DNA of 64,000 bases. Source: Pontederia crassipes (lineage: Eukaryota; Streptophyta; Magnoliopsida; Commelinales; Pontederiaceae). The DNA lies in NCBI GenBank assembly GCA_030549335.1, contig JAUKPH010000017.1, positions 14,407,501 through 14,471,500 on the forward strand. Reading direction: 5' to 3'. The notes under the pieces are model-generated. The model saw nothing but the letters and a program-made list of their open reading frames with translations. It did not search any database and was not told the origin of the DNA. Made by a program: the position numbers and the translations under genes. Positions 1 through 13,400 of this stretch are shown in pieces (within the stretch, counting starts at the first letter, position 1; every line of letters starts with the position of its first letter).

Positions 1-2058
1 CATGCACCATAACCTGGAGATTATATTATACACATAGCATATTATTCGCAACTAATATTTGACAGCTTGTGTACTCTTGTTGGCGCAAAGAATGACTTGG
101 ATATAAAACCGTACCAGCTACAATATGATCCAAAAGAGGCTCAAAGAGACCACTGTCTGCCATGCACCTGATGTTCTTTGAGTATTTCTCCAAGTTTTTC
201 AAAGTTTTGACTGCTTTATCAGCAGCAAATGAATCAGCTGACTCATTGTACTTCATGGTTACAAGCATCAAGATGCATCCAGCAGTAGAACCAATCATCT
301 CCAATAGGGTTTCTGATTGTGAAAGCTCAAATAGGAATGAAACAGATGCATGCCTCTCCGAGGAATTATTGCTTGATAGCATCTTCACTGTTCTTCTCAG
401 TGCCTTTGTCTTTGCAATGATAACCTGCAATATTGATTTTAATCAATTGTTAAAGCCGTCAAGAACTCATCTGACAAAATTCATGGCAGAAATTCTACAG
501 GAGATGAATGCAATACATAGAGGACAACTGAAGTTTGGCCAAAAGATTATAACCTTTCCCTCTTCATCCTGCACAAGCAAGCTTAGAAGTTCGAGTGCTT
601 CGCACCGAATTGTGATGTCTGGATGTTCAATGACCCGTGTAAGTAGTTTTGTAATTCCAATCTTATGCATCTGACCCTTGTTGGAAGATTTTCTCTTGGC
701 CAAGAGACTTAGATCTCTTATTGCATCCAGTACCATAGCTTCAGATGCTGCTAACGATAAAGCCGTGCGCGCAACCCTGATCCTAGTGGCTTCGTTTCTG
801 TCTTTCCATTCTATTATTGTCTTCCTCAATGATACGTTGCTAGTTAAAACACTGCTTTGCAACTTCATACCTGTTTGTGGACAAGTTGAAGTTTCTGAAC
901 CATCCTTAAAAGTGTCAAACCACTCACTTATTGCTTTTCTTTCATACGTAACACCACTTTCTATAGTGACTGGATCCTCCATAATTTTCTTTGTAATTGG
1001 GCAAAAGAAGGTCTCATAGAGAGGCTCAACATATTCTGCCAGTTGAGGCAAAGAGTTGAATGATTGGCTTTCACGCTGCTGTGTACCGTAGTATATGTCT
1101 TTCAGAAAATATGCTAAGCGTGGCATATCCGTGCTGCCTGAATTTTGTCCTTGATTCTCCTCATCAGAATTGGCAACTGAAGGTTGTTCCTGTATCCTTG
1201 ATATCTGTGTTTCAAATGGAATTTCTAGTTTGTACTCATCCATATCATATTGCTGTCTTTCAGTTAAGCGAAGACGAGCACTCTTCATATCTTTTGACAG
1301 TGATCCCATTGCAACTTCAGCATATCCATTATTTTGAAAGATGCCCGTTGGAATGTTGCTAAGATCCTGGCCAATTCCATTGACGGCTTCCTCAAGCTGT
1401 TCAATAATGGCTTTAAGCTCATCATTCATATTGGTCTGGAAGCCTTTGCTGCACTTTGCAACAAGGTCCTTTGTGACATCCAATTTTGTTGTCATAGACT
1501 TCAGAAGTTCTATTACACTCGGTTCAGAATTTTCTGCTTGTTTTAATTCCATAATGACCACAGATGTTCGATGTACGTAGCTTCCTAACTCGATGAAATT
1601 TTCCTTTTCGGTACTGACTGCAGCTATTGATGATATTATATCCGAGATAGATTCTAGTAAGGATTGTGTCAGGACAATCTTGTACTGCTTGCCCCCTGTC
1701 ACCTATATTAAGAATGCAAAGGATAGGATAAATTTCAAGTCAATTGAAGGACATCATGCTACTGTATACATAAAAGCTTCCAAGATGAGCAGATTATGGC
1801 CAACAGCTTTCTAGGAGCAAGACTGCAGAGGACAAATTTGCACTCAATATTTTCTCCATCATAAGGATGTTTTCAGACGATTCCCATTAGGCAAACATTA
1901 CTGATGAGTTCTATGAAAATGATTTGTTTGTCAAGGTAACAAATTGATCAGCGAAATACATCTCAAGCAAGGCAAAGAATGGTTTCTGAGAGGAGGAGAG
2001 GGAAAGAAAAACCAAAAAGAACAATCACAGAAAAGAGATCAGGATTACTTACAGACAT
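1..2058 (-). CDS. U-box/ARM-repeat E3 ubiquitin ligase (PUB42-like), 3' part outside window
   Basis: Partial gene running off the left edge. Seen exons on the minus strand: 2058-2053 (ATG TCT only), 1702-554, 424-115, then a likely donor GTACGG at 114 and further exons beyond the window. The introns have clean borders: donor GTAAGTAATC at 2052, acceptor ATATAG before 1702, donor GGGAAAG/GTTATA at 553, acceptor TTGCAG before 424. Exon 1 joins in frame, giving a protein beginning MSVTGGKQYK. Residues 1-225 form a helical N-terminal domain. The U-box is about residues 229-303 (YETFFCPITKKIMEDPV...TYERKAISEWF...CPQTG), followed by helical repeats typical of ARM (ALELLSLLVQDEEGK, then TVKMLSSNNSSERHASVSFL). 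The U-box recruits an E2 enzyme, as known for the family. The long N-terminal domain favours the PUB42 class over short PUB44/SAUL1 forms; that assignment is from recall of the family, not a search. Confidence 0.85.
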
Positions 2059-2640
2059 CCAACTGCTGCTCTCTTGCCTCCTCCCTGGTGCTGGATATCA
2101 GGGATTTCCTCCTGGTTCTTGGTATCTTCAAAAGAGTGCTTCGCAAGGGAATTTCCCAGCTGAATCGTTCAAAAAATTATTAAGTTGCCTTACAAAGGAA
2201 GTTGGCGATATTTTTAGTAGTTAAACCTGCAATTTGCAAATCTGATTGCGACTCCAAGGTTGGAGCATTCAACAGTCCTTGGGGATTATCTGCAATTCTG
2301 AGCGCATTAATGAGCAGTCACGTCAGATTTGGTGAATGGTTTCACCGCGAAACCAATTGCCTGTGTCGACGAGTTTTCTCCTTTACTTATTTTTTGTTTG
2401 ACTTTGTTAACTCACTTTTTTATACTTTTTCAGTGACAGTAATCTTTGGTTTCTGGAATTGATGGGGGAACCAAAATGTGACCAGGTAAAAGAAGCTACT
2501 TTTACTGGTCACAGTGAAACGTCGTTGGATGACGTATGATTGTACTTAGTGTTTGATAATGTCAAACTTTTAAACAACCAAGGTGACAAAATAGTAAATG
2601 ATTTTAGAATTTTTATTTCATATTTTGTATTTATGGATGT
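2059..2640 (-). promoter_or_regulatory. Leader and promoter region of the U-box gene
   Basis: The stretch immediately upstream of the minus-strand ATG at 2058-2056 is purine-rich leader sequence (GGAGGAGGCAAGAGAGCAGC before the start). A TATA-like run, TATAAAAAA on the minus strand, lies near 2424-2416 and could set a transcription start near 2390. The start site is inference. No other gene is visible here. Confidence 0.4.
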
Positions 2641-3170
2641 AAGAAAATCCAATAAATTCGAAAAACTTATTCGGTCTAAAAAAATCGATCCGAAAAAATT
2701 AGAAGTTTAAATATGATTTAGGGTGAATTTTTATAAATTAAAAATCATCCGTTAAAATTAGAGCTTCACCCGAGAAAATTGTAGGAGCCTGTGAAACCCA
2801 TTTTTATTTATATTTTTTTATTTTTATAATTAATTCATAAGTTATCCATTTTTTATTATAGATATAATACTTTTTTTCATAAAATCTGATACTTTTCTAT
2901 CATATTATCAAACTTTAATTTGGCAATTTTTAAAATATTAGTACTATATTTTATATATAATACAAAATTAATAGTATATTATATTATATATATAATATTT
3001 TTTTTAAAATATAATTATATAAAAATCACCCGAAAAAATTGACACATTAGAGGGTGATTTTAATTTTTTAAAATAGGTTTAGGATGTTTTTTTATTTAAA
3101 ACATCGATCCAAAAAATAATGGACGGTTTGTTTGGATCGAAAACTCGACTTGATCTAAATTACTTTTACT
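2640..3170 (+). repeat. Dispersed AT-rich repeat, copy A (inverted relative to 5700-6125)
   Basis: Around 2820-2885 the sequence reads AAGTTATCCATTTTTTATTA then TAGATATAATACTTTTTTTC. The reverse complement of 5950-6000 reads almost the same. Flanking segments also pair (AAATATGATTTAGGGTGAATTT against AAATATGATTTTGAGTATAT). The two copies are therefore members of one repeat family in opposite orientation, about 2.5 kb apart. No coding potential was seen and the superfamily is not identified. Confidence 0.6.
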
Positions 3171-4560
3171 CCTATTTGTCTCGGGGTTATTTCATATTTT
3201 TATAATCATCAATATTTCATAATAAAAAAATCAACATCATCCGAAAACATAACTCAATTTAAAATGGAGCTCGTAAATTTCGTGTGTTTTTCTATGTGCA
3301 ATTTTCTCTCTCCCTCCTTTCGAAACAGGTGAAGACGAATGTTTACTAGGTAAAATGCAAAATTTATCATTAGATAAATTAAATAAAAAGGAAGAAGTTA
3401 TAGTTTGGGATAAGAATATTGATTAAAAGATTTGAGGTTTATATTTTTTCTTATCAATTTTACCCTCCAGCATTATATTATTCTTTATCAACTTATCATA
3501 TAAGTTTTTTTAGTATCTTGTCACCATTGAACTACCTACCTACTTTAAAATATTATCATATACTTGATCAAGCACGCATGCTTAATTAGTTTTAAAATAA
3601 CTTATTAATTATGAAATGGATAAAATAGTTAATGCAATTGTCATAATTGCTGTTATGCTTGCATATCAGGCATGCACTATATGAAATTTATTATAATAAA
3701 ATATAAATCTTTATGAACTTCGAAAAGAACTTATTTTAGTGATTATGCTTTCTTGATTTGATATATAACATCTATATTGGATGGAATCAATATTTCTTTT
3801 TCGTGACACCCAAACAAAAGAATTGCAATAAAAAAAGATTATTTTAAATTCACATAATGCTGCGGAAGAATGATTTATCATTATCTGTTTAACTATATTA
3901 TTTTATATTTATACTAAATTTATCTAACATTAATTTATTAATACTTTTGATTTAACCTTTACCCAAAGCATTTATCTGCTATGAAAATCCAAAAAATTTA
4001 ACTAAATTAATTGGTAAATTGAGGACGGAGGGAAATTAGTAGTGCGGTTTAATTTTTGTAGTCACTAAATTTATTGTTTTGCTCGAATATCAAATTAATT
4101 TTATATTAATTGGTATTGCGTAATATGATTCGACTAATGAGCTCTTTCAACTTGGGAGGAAGTCAGCTCTGACTTTTATTTTAGACCTATATTTTTGTTC
4201 TATAATTAGTTCTGTAAGTAAAATACAGGATAGGGTTGGGGTGTATGAAAAAAATGAAAAAAAAATTTTGTTCTTTTTGGTTTATGAACGAATGTAGGAT
4301 GACCTTTAACTAAAAAAGAACATGGAAGAAATTTTTTATTGAAAATTTCACCACAAGTACATGACGTGAGACGACTTTACTAAATTATTTGAACTCGATA
4401 ATGAGCCGACTTTCAAATCGTGGATAATGCATATAATTATTAGATTGACGCGAATTGGATGGTGGACACGGCCAATCTTTTTTTATAAGGTCTTATATAT
4501 TTAGAAATTTGAATAAATTATGTGATTTAAAGGAAGTAGAGAAGGATGAATTCAGAAATT
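3171..4560. other. AT-rich intergenic DNA, nothing recognised
   Basis: No open reading frame of note, no splice-like exon and no bounded transposon could be identified. It consists of AT-rich low-complexity sequence. Confidence 0.6.
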
Positions 4561-4561
4561 T

Positions 4562-4860
4562 TAGGATCTGTTTGACTTAGTTGATACAAAATAATTAATA
4601 AATTGAAGTGCTATGAAACTTATTTTTAAAAATAAATAGTTATACATTTAGATAAAATTATTTATATTAATAATAATTAATTAGTTATGATACAACTTAT
4701 TAATTTATTTTTTAAAAATATATACAATCCTCTCATTGCTTATTATTATTTCTTTGCTTATAAGTTTATTTTTTTATCAAAATTTTTTAAAGTTATCAAA
4801 CACTGAGATTTTTACAAATTAGTTTATAAATTATTTATAAGCTTAGCCAAATGGAATCTA
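4562..4860. mobile_element. MITE-like element with imperfect terminal inverted repeats
   Basis: The left end reads TAGGATCTGTTTGACTTAG. The reverse complement of the right end reads TAGATTCCATTTGGCTAAG. The roughly 300-bp AT-rich interior has no coding capacity. GTTTGACTTAG/GTTTGGCTAAG-type ends are common in plant miniature elements. I could not fix the target duplication, so the superfamily is open. Confidence 0.5.
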
Positions 4861-5699
4861 AAATAATAATATAAAAAAATATTGATAAATTACTATTAAT
4901 TTATTAATTTAAAATTTAAAAGTATTAAATTTAATAAACGTTAAGTTAATTTAAGAGGATCAAGCATTAAAATTGTAAACATTATATGCATATAAAAAAT
5001 ATATATCGACACATTGTTTAAACTAATCTATTTCACGCAGCTTAGGGGGCCAGCTTCATATTTAACCTTTATTTTATATGCATATAATATATACATTAGG
5101 GGTGATATAAAAAAAATTAGGAGAGGGGCCATGGGTTACACATGGGTCCATCTCTGCCAGTAGAAACATATTAATAAAATTAAAACATTTACCATAACTA
5201 TTAATTTACATCTAAAAAACTCGAAAAAATAATCAAACATAAATTAATAAAATTTAAAATTTTGATACTTAAAAGGGTTGGATGATCTTTTTTTTTATTT
5301 ACAAAAGCATCCGATTGATATCACTTTCATATTAGGGATCACCATTTTTTTTTAAAAAAATGAAATAAACCTCGTCAATCTCATATTGTTTTTTTTATTT
5401 TTTCCCCAGGTAATTACTATATTTAAATTAATAAAAGATTTCCAAAAAAACAATCAAACGGGAAGTAATCGCACATAGTTATCTGTCTCAAATTAGCTAT
5501 CAAGTTAGTATCACATTATATTTATATATACAATATGGAAAAATTATATTTATATATTCCTTTCTCTTTCACATGAATAATATTGATAAATTTAATTTAA
5601 TCTAGACAATTACGCTTTTTTTTTAATAAGAGAGCTATGTTAAAATAAACGAGCAAGAAAAAAAAACTTTTACACGTAAGGTTGTCGTTGACAAGCAGT
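4861..5699. other. AT-rich intergenic DNA, nothing recognised
   Basis: This stretch is dominated by poly-A and poly-T tracts and ATATAT runs. I see no gene, RNA or bounded repeat. Confidence 0.6.
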
Positions 5700-6125
5700 T
5701 CGGAATCTTCGTTATTTTTCTAGTCGATTTTTTAAATTAGAAAATGATCTTAAGACCATTTTTGAAAAAATAAAATAATTATCTGGGTCACTTTTTTTAA
5801 TATTTTTTGAAACCATACTTTTATATAATTATACTTTAAAAATACATATAATAAATTAAAATTAACATAAAAGTATATAATTTTAAATATAATTATCTAA
5901 AATTTTAAAGTTATCAAATTAAAGTTCGAATGTATGAAATTTTATAAAAAAACTATTACATCTATAATAAAAAATGGATAACTTATTAATTAATTTTATA
6001 AATAGAAAATAAGCTTCACATATCAGTTCGAGCTCTATCGAGTGGATTTTAATTTATTGAATATACTCAAAATCATATTTGGATGTTTAATTTTTAATTT
6101 TTTATTGGGATGAATTTTTTGAATT
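5700..6125 (-). repeat. Dispersed AT-rich repeat, copy B (inverted relative to 2640-3170)
   Basis: The reverse complement of this segment aligns by eye with 2640-3170 over several hundred bases, best at AATAAGTTATCCATTTTTTA. Neither copy has an evident coding region or clear termini. Confidence 0.6.
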
Positions 6126-6936
6126 GGTCAAATTTTTCTTTCGTCCCTATATGTCGACTATTTTTTTCACTTAAATAATAAATTCACATTCTTCGTTCCT
6201 GATAAGTTAGTTTCCAAAAGAGGATAATTTAGAGAAAGTAAAGAGATGCGAAAAATATTTAAGAAATAATCCACAGACTAAAGATTCGTAGAAATAAAAA
6301 GCATAATAAAGTTTAGAAATAAATATAACAAACCTTTAATAATATTTTGATAAATAATTACTCGACGTATGGGCCCTTAATTCATTTGGGTGTATTATTC
6401 AGTCCAAATCAATCGGCCCAAAATATTAAAATAGAGGATTACAGGATAACGTCATTGGAATTCAATTGGATTGATGATTATAAATTATTATTTAAGGCTT
6501 GTGGATTTTAAGAAATTATGAGCTCGTACTTCAATTTTTATATCAGTTTAATTGAAACTTTGAAAATATGATTATAAACTAGTAAATCTCATCGCACTAC
6601 GCGCAATTATAAAATTTTTATTATACATAATTTTAAAAATAAAAAATGAATGTAATATAAGAAAAATGAACAAAATTAAATATATAAAATATTTCAATAT
6701 TAATGAAAATACATTATTATTATAACAATTGTATTTTATTAAAAAAACTCTGGTTTTCATGGCCTGCCATAGAGTTGTAAAGAAATTGGATAATAAATCA
6801 AAAGTTACAAGGAACAAATGGAATTGTTGTTTTAGTAATCACAGGAATATGACAACTAAAAGAAAAAAACGGTCTATTTCAGATGGTAGCCGTGAAGATT
6901 GATCATAGTAATAATTGTGTAAATAAATTCTCAGTT
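6126..6936. other. AT-rich intergenic DNA, nothing recognised
   Basis: A short minus-strand reading frame at 6572-6817 encodes only a low-complexity Ile/Phe/Leu-rich peptide, as expected by chance in AT-rich DNA. No feature can be supported. Confidence 0.6.
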
Positions 6937-8628
6937 AGGGGTGTTTACAAGTCCGATTGGACTTAACTCGTGAATTGTTGGAGCAGAATTTTAATGTCAT
7001 ATAAAATTATATTTTGATGATACAAATCTCGAAAGATTAAAGTTCAAAGTTGAAAAAGTTTAAATAAAAAGAGACAATTTTATACACTAAATTTTGATTA
7101 CATACTTGACTATGATCTTATTAGATTCTAGATTAATGATGAATATTAAAATTGTAGAGAATTCTATTAGCTATTCATATAATTCAAGATTATCTAATTG
7201 GGATAATTGTGCAAAACGTTATGTTTAAAATAGTGTAGGTCGGTCAACTTGTCTGTTGAAACAAAAAAGGCCGATCGATCGAAAGGAGATGACGGTCGAC
7301 AAAATGGTCAATGCATGGCACGCTCAGTTCTATGTCGAGACTATATCGGTCGACAAAATGATCAATGCACCGATCGATCGATCAGCTCAGTGGGAGAAAA
7401 TAAAAATATCGAGACGATACCGGTTGACTGACCGATCGATAGTGCGGGTGACCGATCAAGCGCAGAAGTTAAAAAAATGGTGCAACGGTCACATAGTGCG
7501 GTCGACCTAGCAGTGCGGTCGATCAGTCTCCGAGTCGAATGAACAGTAATGACTATTTTTGAATGAGTAAATTGTGAAAAAATTTCTAGACGAATTTTTC
7601 ACATGTTGAAACCTATTCAGCAAAAGTACACATTCAAGTATTGAAGAAAAACTTTAAGTTTTCAAAAGAAAACCCTTTCTTTGAAGTTATCATTTTGACT
7701 TTTCTCTTCTTTCTCTCTTTTCTTCTTGTAAGCATTATATTGTAAAAGAGAGAAATAATCATTCAGAAAAATTGAAAGAGCTCCTGTGTAAAAGTGATTC
7801 TATAATATTATCTCTTGAGTGAGAGAAAAAATTAGCTTCTTAGGAAAAGAGGTTTGCCTTATCTCTCAAAGCGGAGAAAAAGTGATTGATGTAAAAGCCT
7901 TTTCTTCGTTGCCCCATTTGGAACAAAGAAAGAGTTCTAGTGAAATCTTTTACAGTCTCGTGATCAAGAAGTCAAAGTGAGAACGTAAGTCAAGGTGTGG
8001 TCGAACCTCATCAATAACGACTGTGTTTATCGTGTTTGATTTCTCTCTCCCTCCCTCCTTATATTATGTTTGTGATATGATTTGATTTGCATTAGTTTAA
8101 AAGGGTTAAAAAATCAAATTTTAACTTCCGCGATGTGTTTTGTGAAATCAATACTTTTATTTTTTAACATCAATTCACCCCACCCTCCCCCCTCTTAGTG
8201 CCCTTTGAGATCCGAACAAATTTGATTCAACCCGACTAAATTTGGTTGGATCGAGTCAAGAGAGTTTAGAGGGCCAAATCTGTTCCAACCTGACCCGATT
8301 CGGGTTGGGTTGGGTGGTCGGTCAGATTACTCGACCACTCAATTTTTTTTAAATTTTTCTCATATTATTTTACATTTATTTAATATAAAATATTATTAAT
8401 GTTTATTTTAAATAAATAAATAAATTTTCTAACTATTTAATATTACTTCTGTACTTAAATATTTTATTTCAATTTTTTAAAATAAATTAAATATAAGCTT
8501 AAGTTTAGATATAAAAAATAAAAAAAATCTATCAATTCAGATTGGATTTTTTCAACCCGTATCCAATCCGACCCGACCTAAATTGGTTCGAGTCAGGTGG
8601 GATCATCGCGAACTCGGTGAACACCCCT
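6937..8628. mobile_element. GGGTCGG-ended foldback element, copy 1, interrupted by an LTR-like insert
   Basis: The left end AGGGGTGTTTACAAG and the right end (reverse complement AGGGGTGTTCACCGAG) form inverted termini. The right half carries the family signature: GGGTTGGGTTGGGTGGTCGG near 8305, an AT-rich core, then CCGACCCGACC near 8572. The left arm is interrupted after about 40 bp by a 1.2-kb insertion (6976-8218). The original element would be about 450 bp, like the copies at 23031-23592 and 42707-43169. No coding region is present. Confidence 0.65.
6976..8218 (+). mobile_element. Probable solo LTR (copia-like), nested
   Basis: The segment starts TGTTGGAGCAG and ends CTTAGTGCCCTTTGAGATCC followed by GAACA. 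The TG...CA ends and the C-rich CCACCCTCCCCCCTCTTAGTG tail are the style of copia long terminal repeats. There is no gag-pol. The interior holds GACCGATCGATCG-rich sequence (7250-7540). A related tail occurs at 44730-44797. The expected 5-bp duplication is not evident (TGAAT left, AATTT right), so boundaries are approximate. Confidence 0.45.
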
Positions 8629-10211
8629 GTTCCCACTCGAGACATAAGGATTATAAAATGCTTTGAGAAGTCGATTCTCTAATAAGTGAAGTAGAAATAA
8701 CATAAAAAAGTTCTCGTTGTGTCAATAACTTGTGTCCATAGTAAGAAAAATAATGTAAAATACATCAATACTTCATTTTCATTATCTTGCTGCAAAACCT
8801 AAAGATATTTATATACTTCCACAACATGGCAAACCATTGCGTAGAAAGTATTGAAACACAAAAAATAAAGAAAAAATGAACATCATCTTGTACCTTCAAG
8901 AACTTTTGTACAACCCTGATCCTGGTAGCTCGAGAAACGATCATCGTCTCCCATGAAGCCACGAACGCTCCCCTTCCATACTCTTATCTTGCGCCAATGT
9001 ACGAGATACAAACTCGGGTGGTAGTATGATATCCACACACACTAACTTATTGCCTTTTTTTTCTCTTGTTCCTTCACAAGCACTACCCACCTGGTTCACT
9101 CAAGAAATCACCATATGTTATCACGAATTCAACGCCACAATAGGTAGTGCGTGCCCATAAGTTCAAATTACTCTTAACAATTAACGATTCCCATAAAATC
9201 ATTCACGAGCAATCTTTCGAACACTTCGGGCATGTAACACAGTTTACAAATGAGGTAAATTGACAACAATCGTTACCCTTTCTCGTCGGGATGGGTTTCA
9301 AGCTAGACAAGACGATCGTCTCCGGCTAATGCAATGACATCGAGACACTTCTCGGCATCGGATACAACGTCCATTGTGATATGGAGCCCCAGGACAACAA
9401 TGTTCTAGGGTGAAGGAGAGGACGTGCTGCTGTGAGGAGCGGCGCGAGGGGGAGGAGAAGGACAAAGGCGGCTTTGGCATCATTCTCATTGTTTCCTCCT
9501 GACTACTGCTATCGGTGTTCTCATCTCGACTTCCATGGTAGTGGCATGCCCATTGAAATAGGACGGCATTGTATGTTGTGGAGGAGAGAAGGTTCCTCTT
9601 CCTTTTCGGTCAAAATCTATTAGTGTCTAGTGCTATTAGCACCTGACTAATATAAAGTTTGGATGATAGCGATACAAATAAATTATGGTCAAAGTGATGA
9701 TGCTGAGAATCAAACTTAGGACTACTAACCGTACCTAGCGATCCCTGGACACAACTTTGCTATATGATTGTGTCAATCATCCTTGATTGAAGGTTCCTCT
9801 TTTAAGCCCGAGGTTCTCTTCTTCTTCTGAAAGAAACGTATCATTAAAATTTCAATAATTGAATTGGAAAACCGATGTAAAAAAAATAATTGCTCCCACA
9901 TTATGGTACCTTTTCGTATTTCAAAATAGTTGAATAAATTATCAGAAAAATAAGAATAAACAATAAGTAACAAAAAATGAGAAAAAAAGGACAAGTAATA
10001 ATGTTGAGTTAAGAGAGATTTGAAATTGTCATTCGTGCATGGCTTTATATAAATATAAGAAGTTGTAGGTTTTTTAAGATGATTGGAACATCTAAATTAC
10101 AAGTGACGACGCTGCCTGCCAATCCAATCAATTCAACTCAAAAAGTTCTATATAGAAGCTCGTCCCAAAAGTTTATTGCTATATATTGAGTTGAAAGAAC
10201 TTAATACCTCA
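8629..10211. other. Intergenic sequence, no supported gene
   Basis: A moderately GC-rich patch at 9290-9600 has short open frames on both strands, but none shows a recognisable domain, splice structure or codon signal. It may be a decayed gene or transposon fragment. The rest is AT-rich. Confidence 0.5.
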
Positions 10212-10384
10212 TGTTAAGCAGTTAGACAATATCATATCCAAACAACTCAAGCCACACAACAACCAGCTTTTGTAACCAACTCCAAGTGTAATCAATATAT
10301 CATAATAACAACTGTAAGTTGTTATACCAATTGTATATATATCAATCATGATATCAACGAGAGATTGTGTGAGTTTGAATTACA
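10212..10384 (+). repeat. 5' LTR of the copia element
   Basis: 173 bp with TG...CA ends, immediately followed by the primer-binding site at 10385-10397. Confidence 0.9.
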
Positions 10385-10445
10385 TGGTATCAGAGCCATT
10401 TTTTCTCGTGGCATCGGGTTCATCCTCCTCCTGTGTGGCCACTCT

Positions 10446-13400
10446 AATTCGATGCTATCTGACTCTGTACTACCATCTCTGCCTTCATTTAACCAAATTC
10501 ACCACTCCATCTCCACCAAACTCACAAGTACAAATTACTTATTATGGAAGACTCAATTTCCACTCCTGCATTGTTTCAACCTTGAGGGTCTCATCAATGG
10601 TACAATTCCGTGTCCACCTACGATGGTGTCTTCCGATAATACCATGACGCCTGCTACCTCAACGACAACAACTTCCTCATTGATGCCCAACTCGACTTAT
10701 GTTGAGTGAGATTCGTCATGATCAGCTTCTTCTCAGTTGGATCCCCTCCTCTCTATCGGAAGAGGTTTTACTGCATGTTGCTGGTCTTTCCACATCTACT
10801 GAGGTTTGGAATGCTATTCATCTTGCACTTGGCGCTCCATCTCACATGCGCATACTACAACTTCAGATGCAACTCCACAATATGAAACGTGGTGACATGT
10901 CCATTGCCATATTCCTGAAATAGACCAAGTTTGTGTCTGACGAACTGGTTGCCGTTGGGCACCCGCTCTCATCATCCACTTTCAATGTGATCTTTTTCAA
11001 CAATCTGGGGTCTGACTACAATGACATAGTGGCTTCTTTAGCCACTCATATTGAACCCATAAGTTATGCTGAGCTACATAGCATTCTCCTCAGTCATGAG
11101 ATTTATCTTGCTGCTCAAACATCAGTTATCAATTTTGCAGTGCAACCCTCGGTCAACTACTCTCACTTTACTACAGCACTAACTGCTCATGGATGTGGCT
11201 ATGGGCATTCAAAAGTTCGTGGTAGGAATCACCCTCTGACTGAGCGTCAAGATCTTTATCCTGTATGCGGTATGCTTGGACATAGTCCATATAAGTGTTC
11301 ATATCGTCATCCAAATACTATTCAACGAGCAGCACCAGCACCTTACCCCCCTCAAACTCATGTTGGGGCATTGTCATCCCCTAAATGCTATAATATGCCT
11401 TTAGCATCTCTCGCATGATCTATTCCAGCCTTGGGATTCTTATACGAAGTAGTTCCCTGATACAGGTGCAACCATGCAACACACCAATCGACACTGAATC
11501 TACAAGCACTATCAATTTTTAAGCCTTACAACGGGCCTGGACAGTTACATGTCGGCAATGGTATGGGTATACAAATAACTCATGTTGGTGCTACACCTTC
11601 AGCCTCCTACTCTTGCCCATTTTCTCTTAATCACATTCTTCGTGTTCTTTCTCTATCTCACTCTTTATTATCAATTAAATGCTTTTACTACTGATAATGA
11701 TTGTGTTTTTTTAATTTCACCCATCTCATTGCTTGGTCAAGGATCTTCGCACCAATAGAATTCTATTTCACGGTCCGGCTAGGAATGGATTACACTCCTT
11801 GCGTCCGCCTCATCCACCATTAGCATCTCTCGCTCGCATCTCCTTTGATCACTCGCATCAACGGCTAGGTCATCCTACAACTCCGATTGTATGATATGTT
11901 GCCTCGCATCACCTTGCACTCTCTATTGCCTCTCCTACCTCGCCATGTGTTGCATGTCTTCAAGGAAAGTCCACACGCATTCCTCTTCCTCCCACGGGTT
12001 CTTGTTGCATGGAACCACTTCAACTCCTCTCTATCGACGTATGGGGGCCTGCTCCAATGGCATCCACTTTTGGACATCGTTATTTCCTAGACATTGTAGA
12101 TGATTTTTTGAAGTATTCTTGGTTGTTTCCTCTTTCAAATAAATCTGGTGTTCTTAGAGTTTTTCTTGTTTGTATTTCCTTCATAGAGTGTCAATTAATA
12201 AAAGAATTAAATCACTACAAACAGATGGTGGTGGTGAATTTCGTCGCTTGTCCTCTATTCTCAACTCCTCTGGCATCCATCATTGTATTTCATGTGCTCA
12301 TACACACCAACAAAATGGTGATGTCGAGCGTCAAATTCACCATATCGTAGACACATGCCTCTCACTCCTAGTAGGTGCTCATATTCCAAATCGTTAATGT
12401 CATTATGCTTTTGAGATTGCGACCTTCTTAATTAATTGCTATCGACTATTGTTCTCAATCACGTATCACCATATGAGCTTTTGTTCTCCCAACCATCAGA
12501 TTATCACTTGTTAAAAAATTTTGTATGTGTCGCTTACCCGTTACTTCGTCCTTATAATTGACATAAATTTTCCTTTCGCACTTCACATACCCAAGTAACT
12601 ATCTTGGATATCGATGCCTTCACATACCCACTGGACGCATATATATAGCACGTCATATTCGTTTTGATGAATCCAAATTTCCATTTGCTGTCATTCCTAC
12701 CCCGTCCAACACGGCCTCATCCTCATTCCCATGGCTCACTATCTCCATCTCACACTCCTCACAATTACCTCCTCAACTACAACCATGAATACAACATCTG
12801 TCCACAACCTGATGCCACTTCCCTATCATCTACCCATCAATCTCATCCAATGCAATTGCACCATCGTCAACCTATGAATTATAGACACCTTTTAAGCTTG
12901 ACATCGAGACTTCCTTCAATCCCTCAAGCTCACAACGCTTTATGCAATGATCATGGCTCCACCTATTTCACTATGGCTAATAAGGATGTCTAGTGGCGTA
13001 ATGCTATGTTTGAGAATTTCATGCTTTAGTTTCAAATGGCACCTGGCAACTTATTTCGTGCCATTGGTCCATGCATGTTATTGGATGCAAATGTCTCTTT
13101 CGTACAAAACTCAAAGCTGATGGATCACTAGATCGATACAAAGCTTGACTTGTTGCGAAGGGGTTCAATCAGCAACCCGGTGTTGATTTCATTGAAACAT
13201 TCAGGCATATTGTCAAGGCTATAACCATTTGTGTAGTATTGTCAATTGATGTATCTCATGGATGACACATGCATCAACTTGATATCAGTAACACCTTTCT
13301 TATGGAATGCTGCATGAAGATGTCTACATGGAACAACCACCAGGATTTATTGATAAGGATCAGCCACATTTTGTTTGCAAGCTTCAAAAGTCCTTATATG

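Noticed and set aside
8765..8962. Second U-box gene fragment
   Set aside because: A stretch GGATCAGGGTTG matches the U-box gene, but the surrounding translation does not align, so the match is probably chance.
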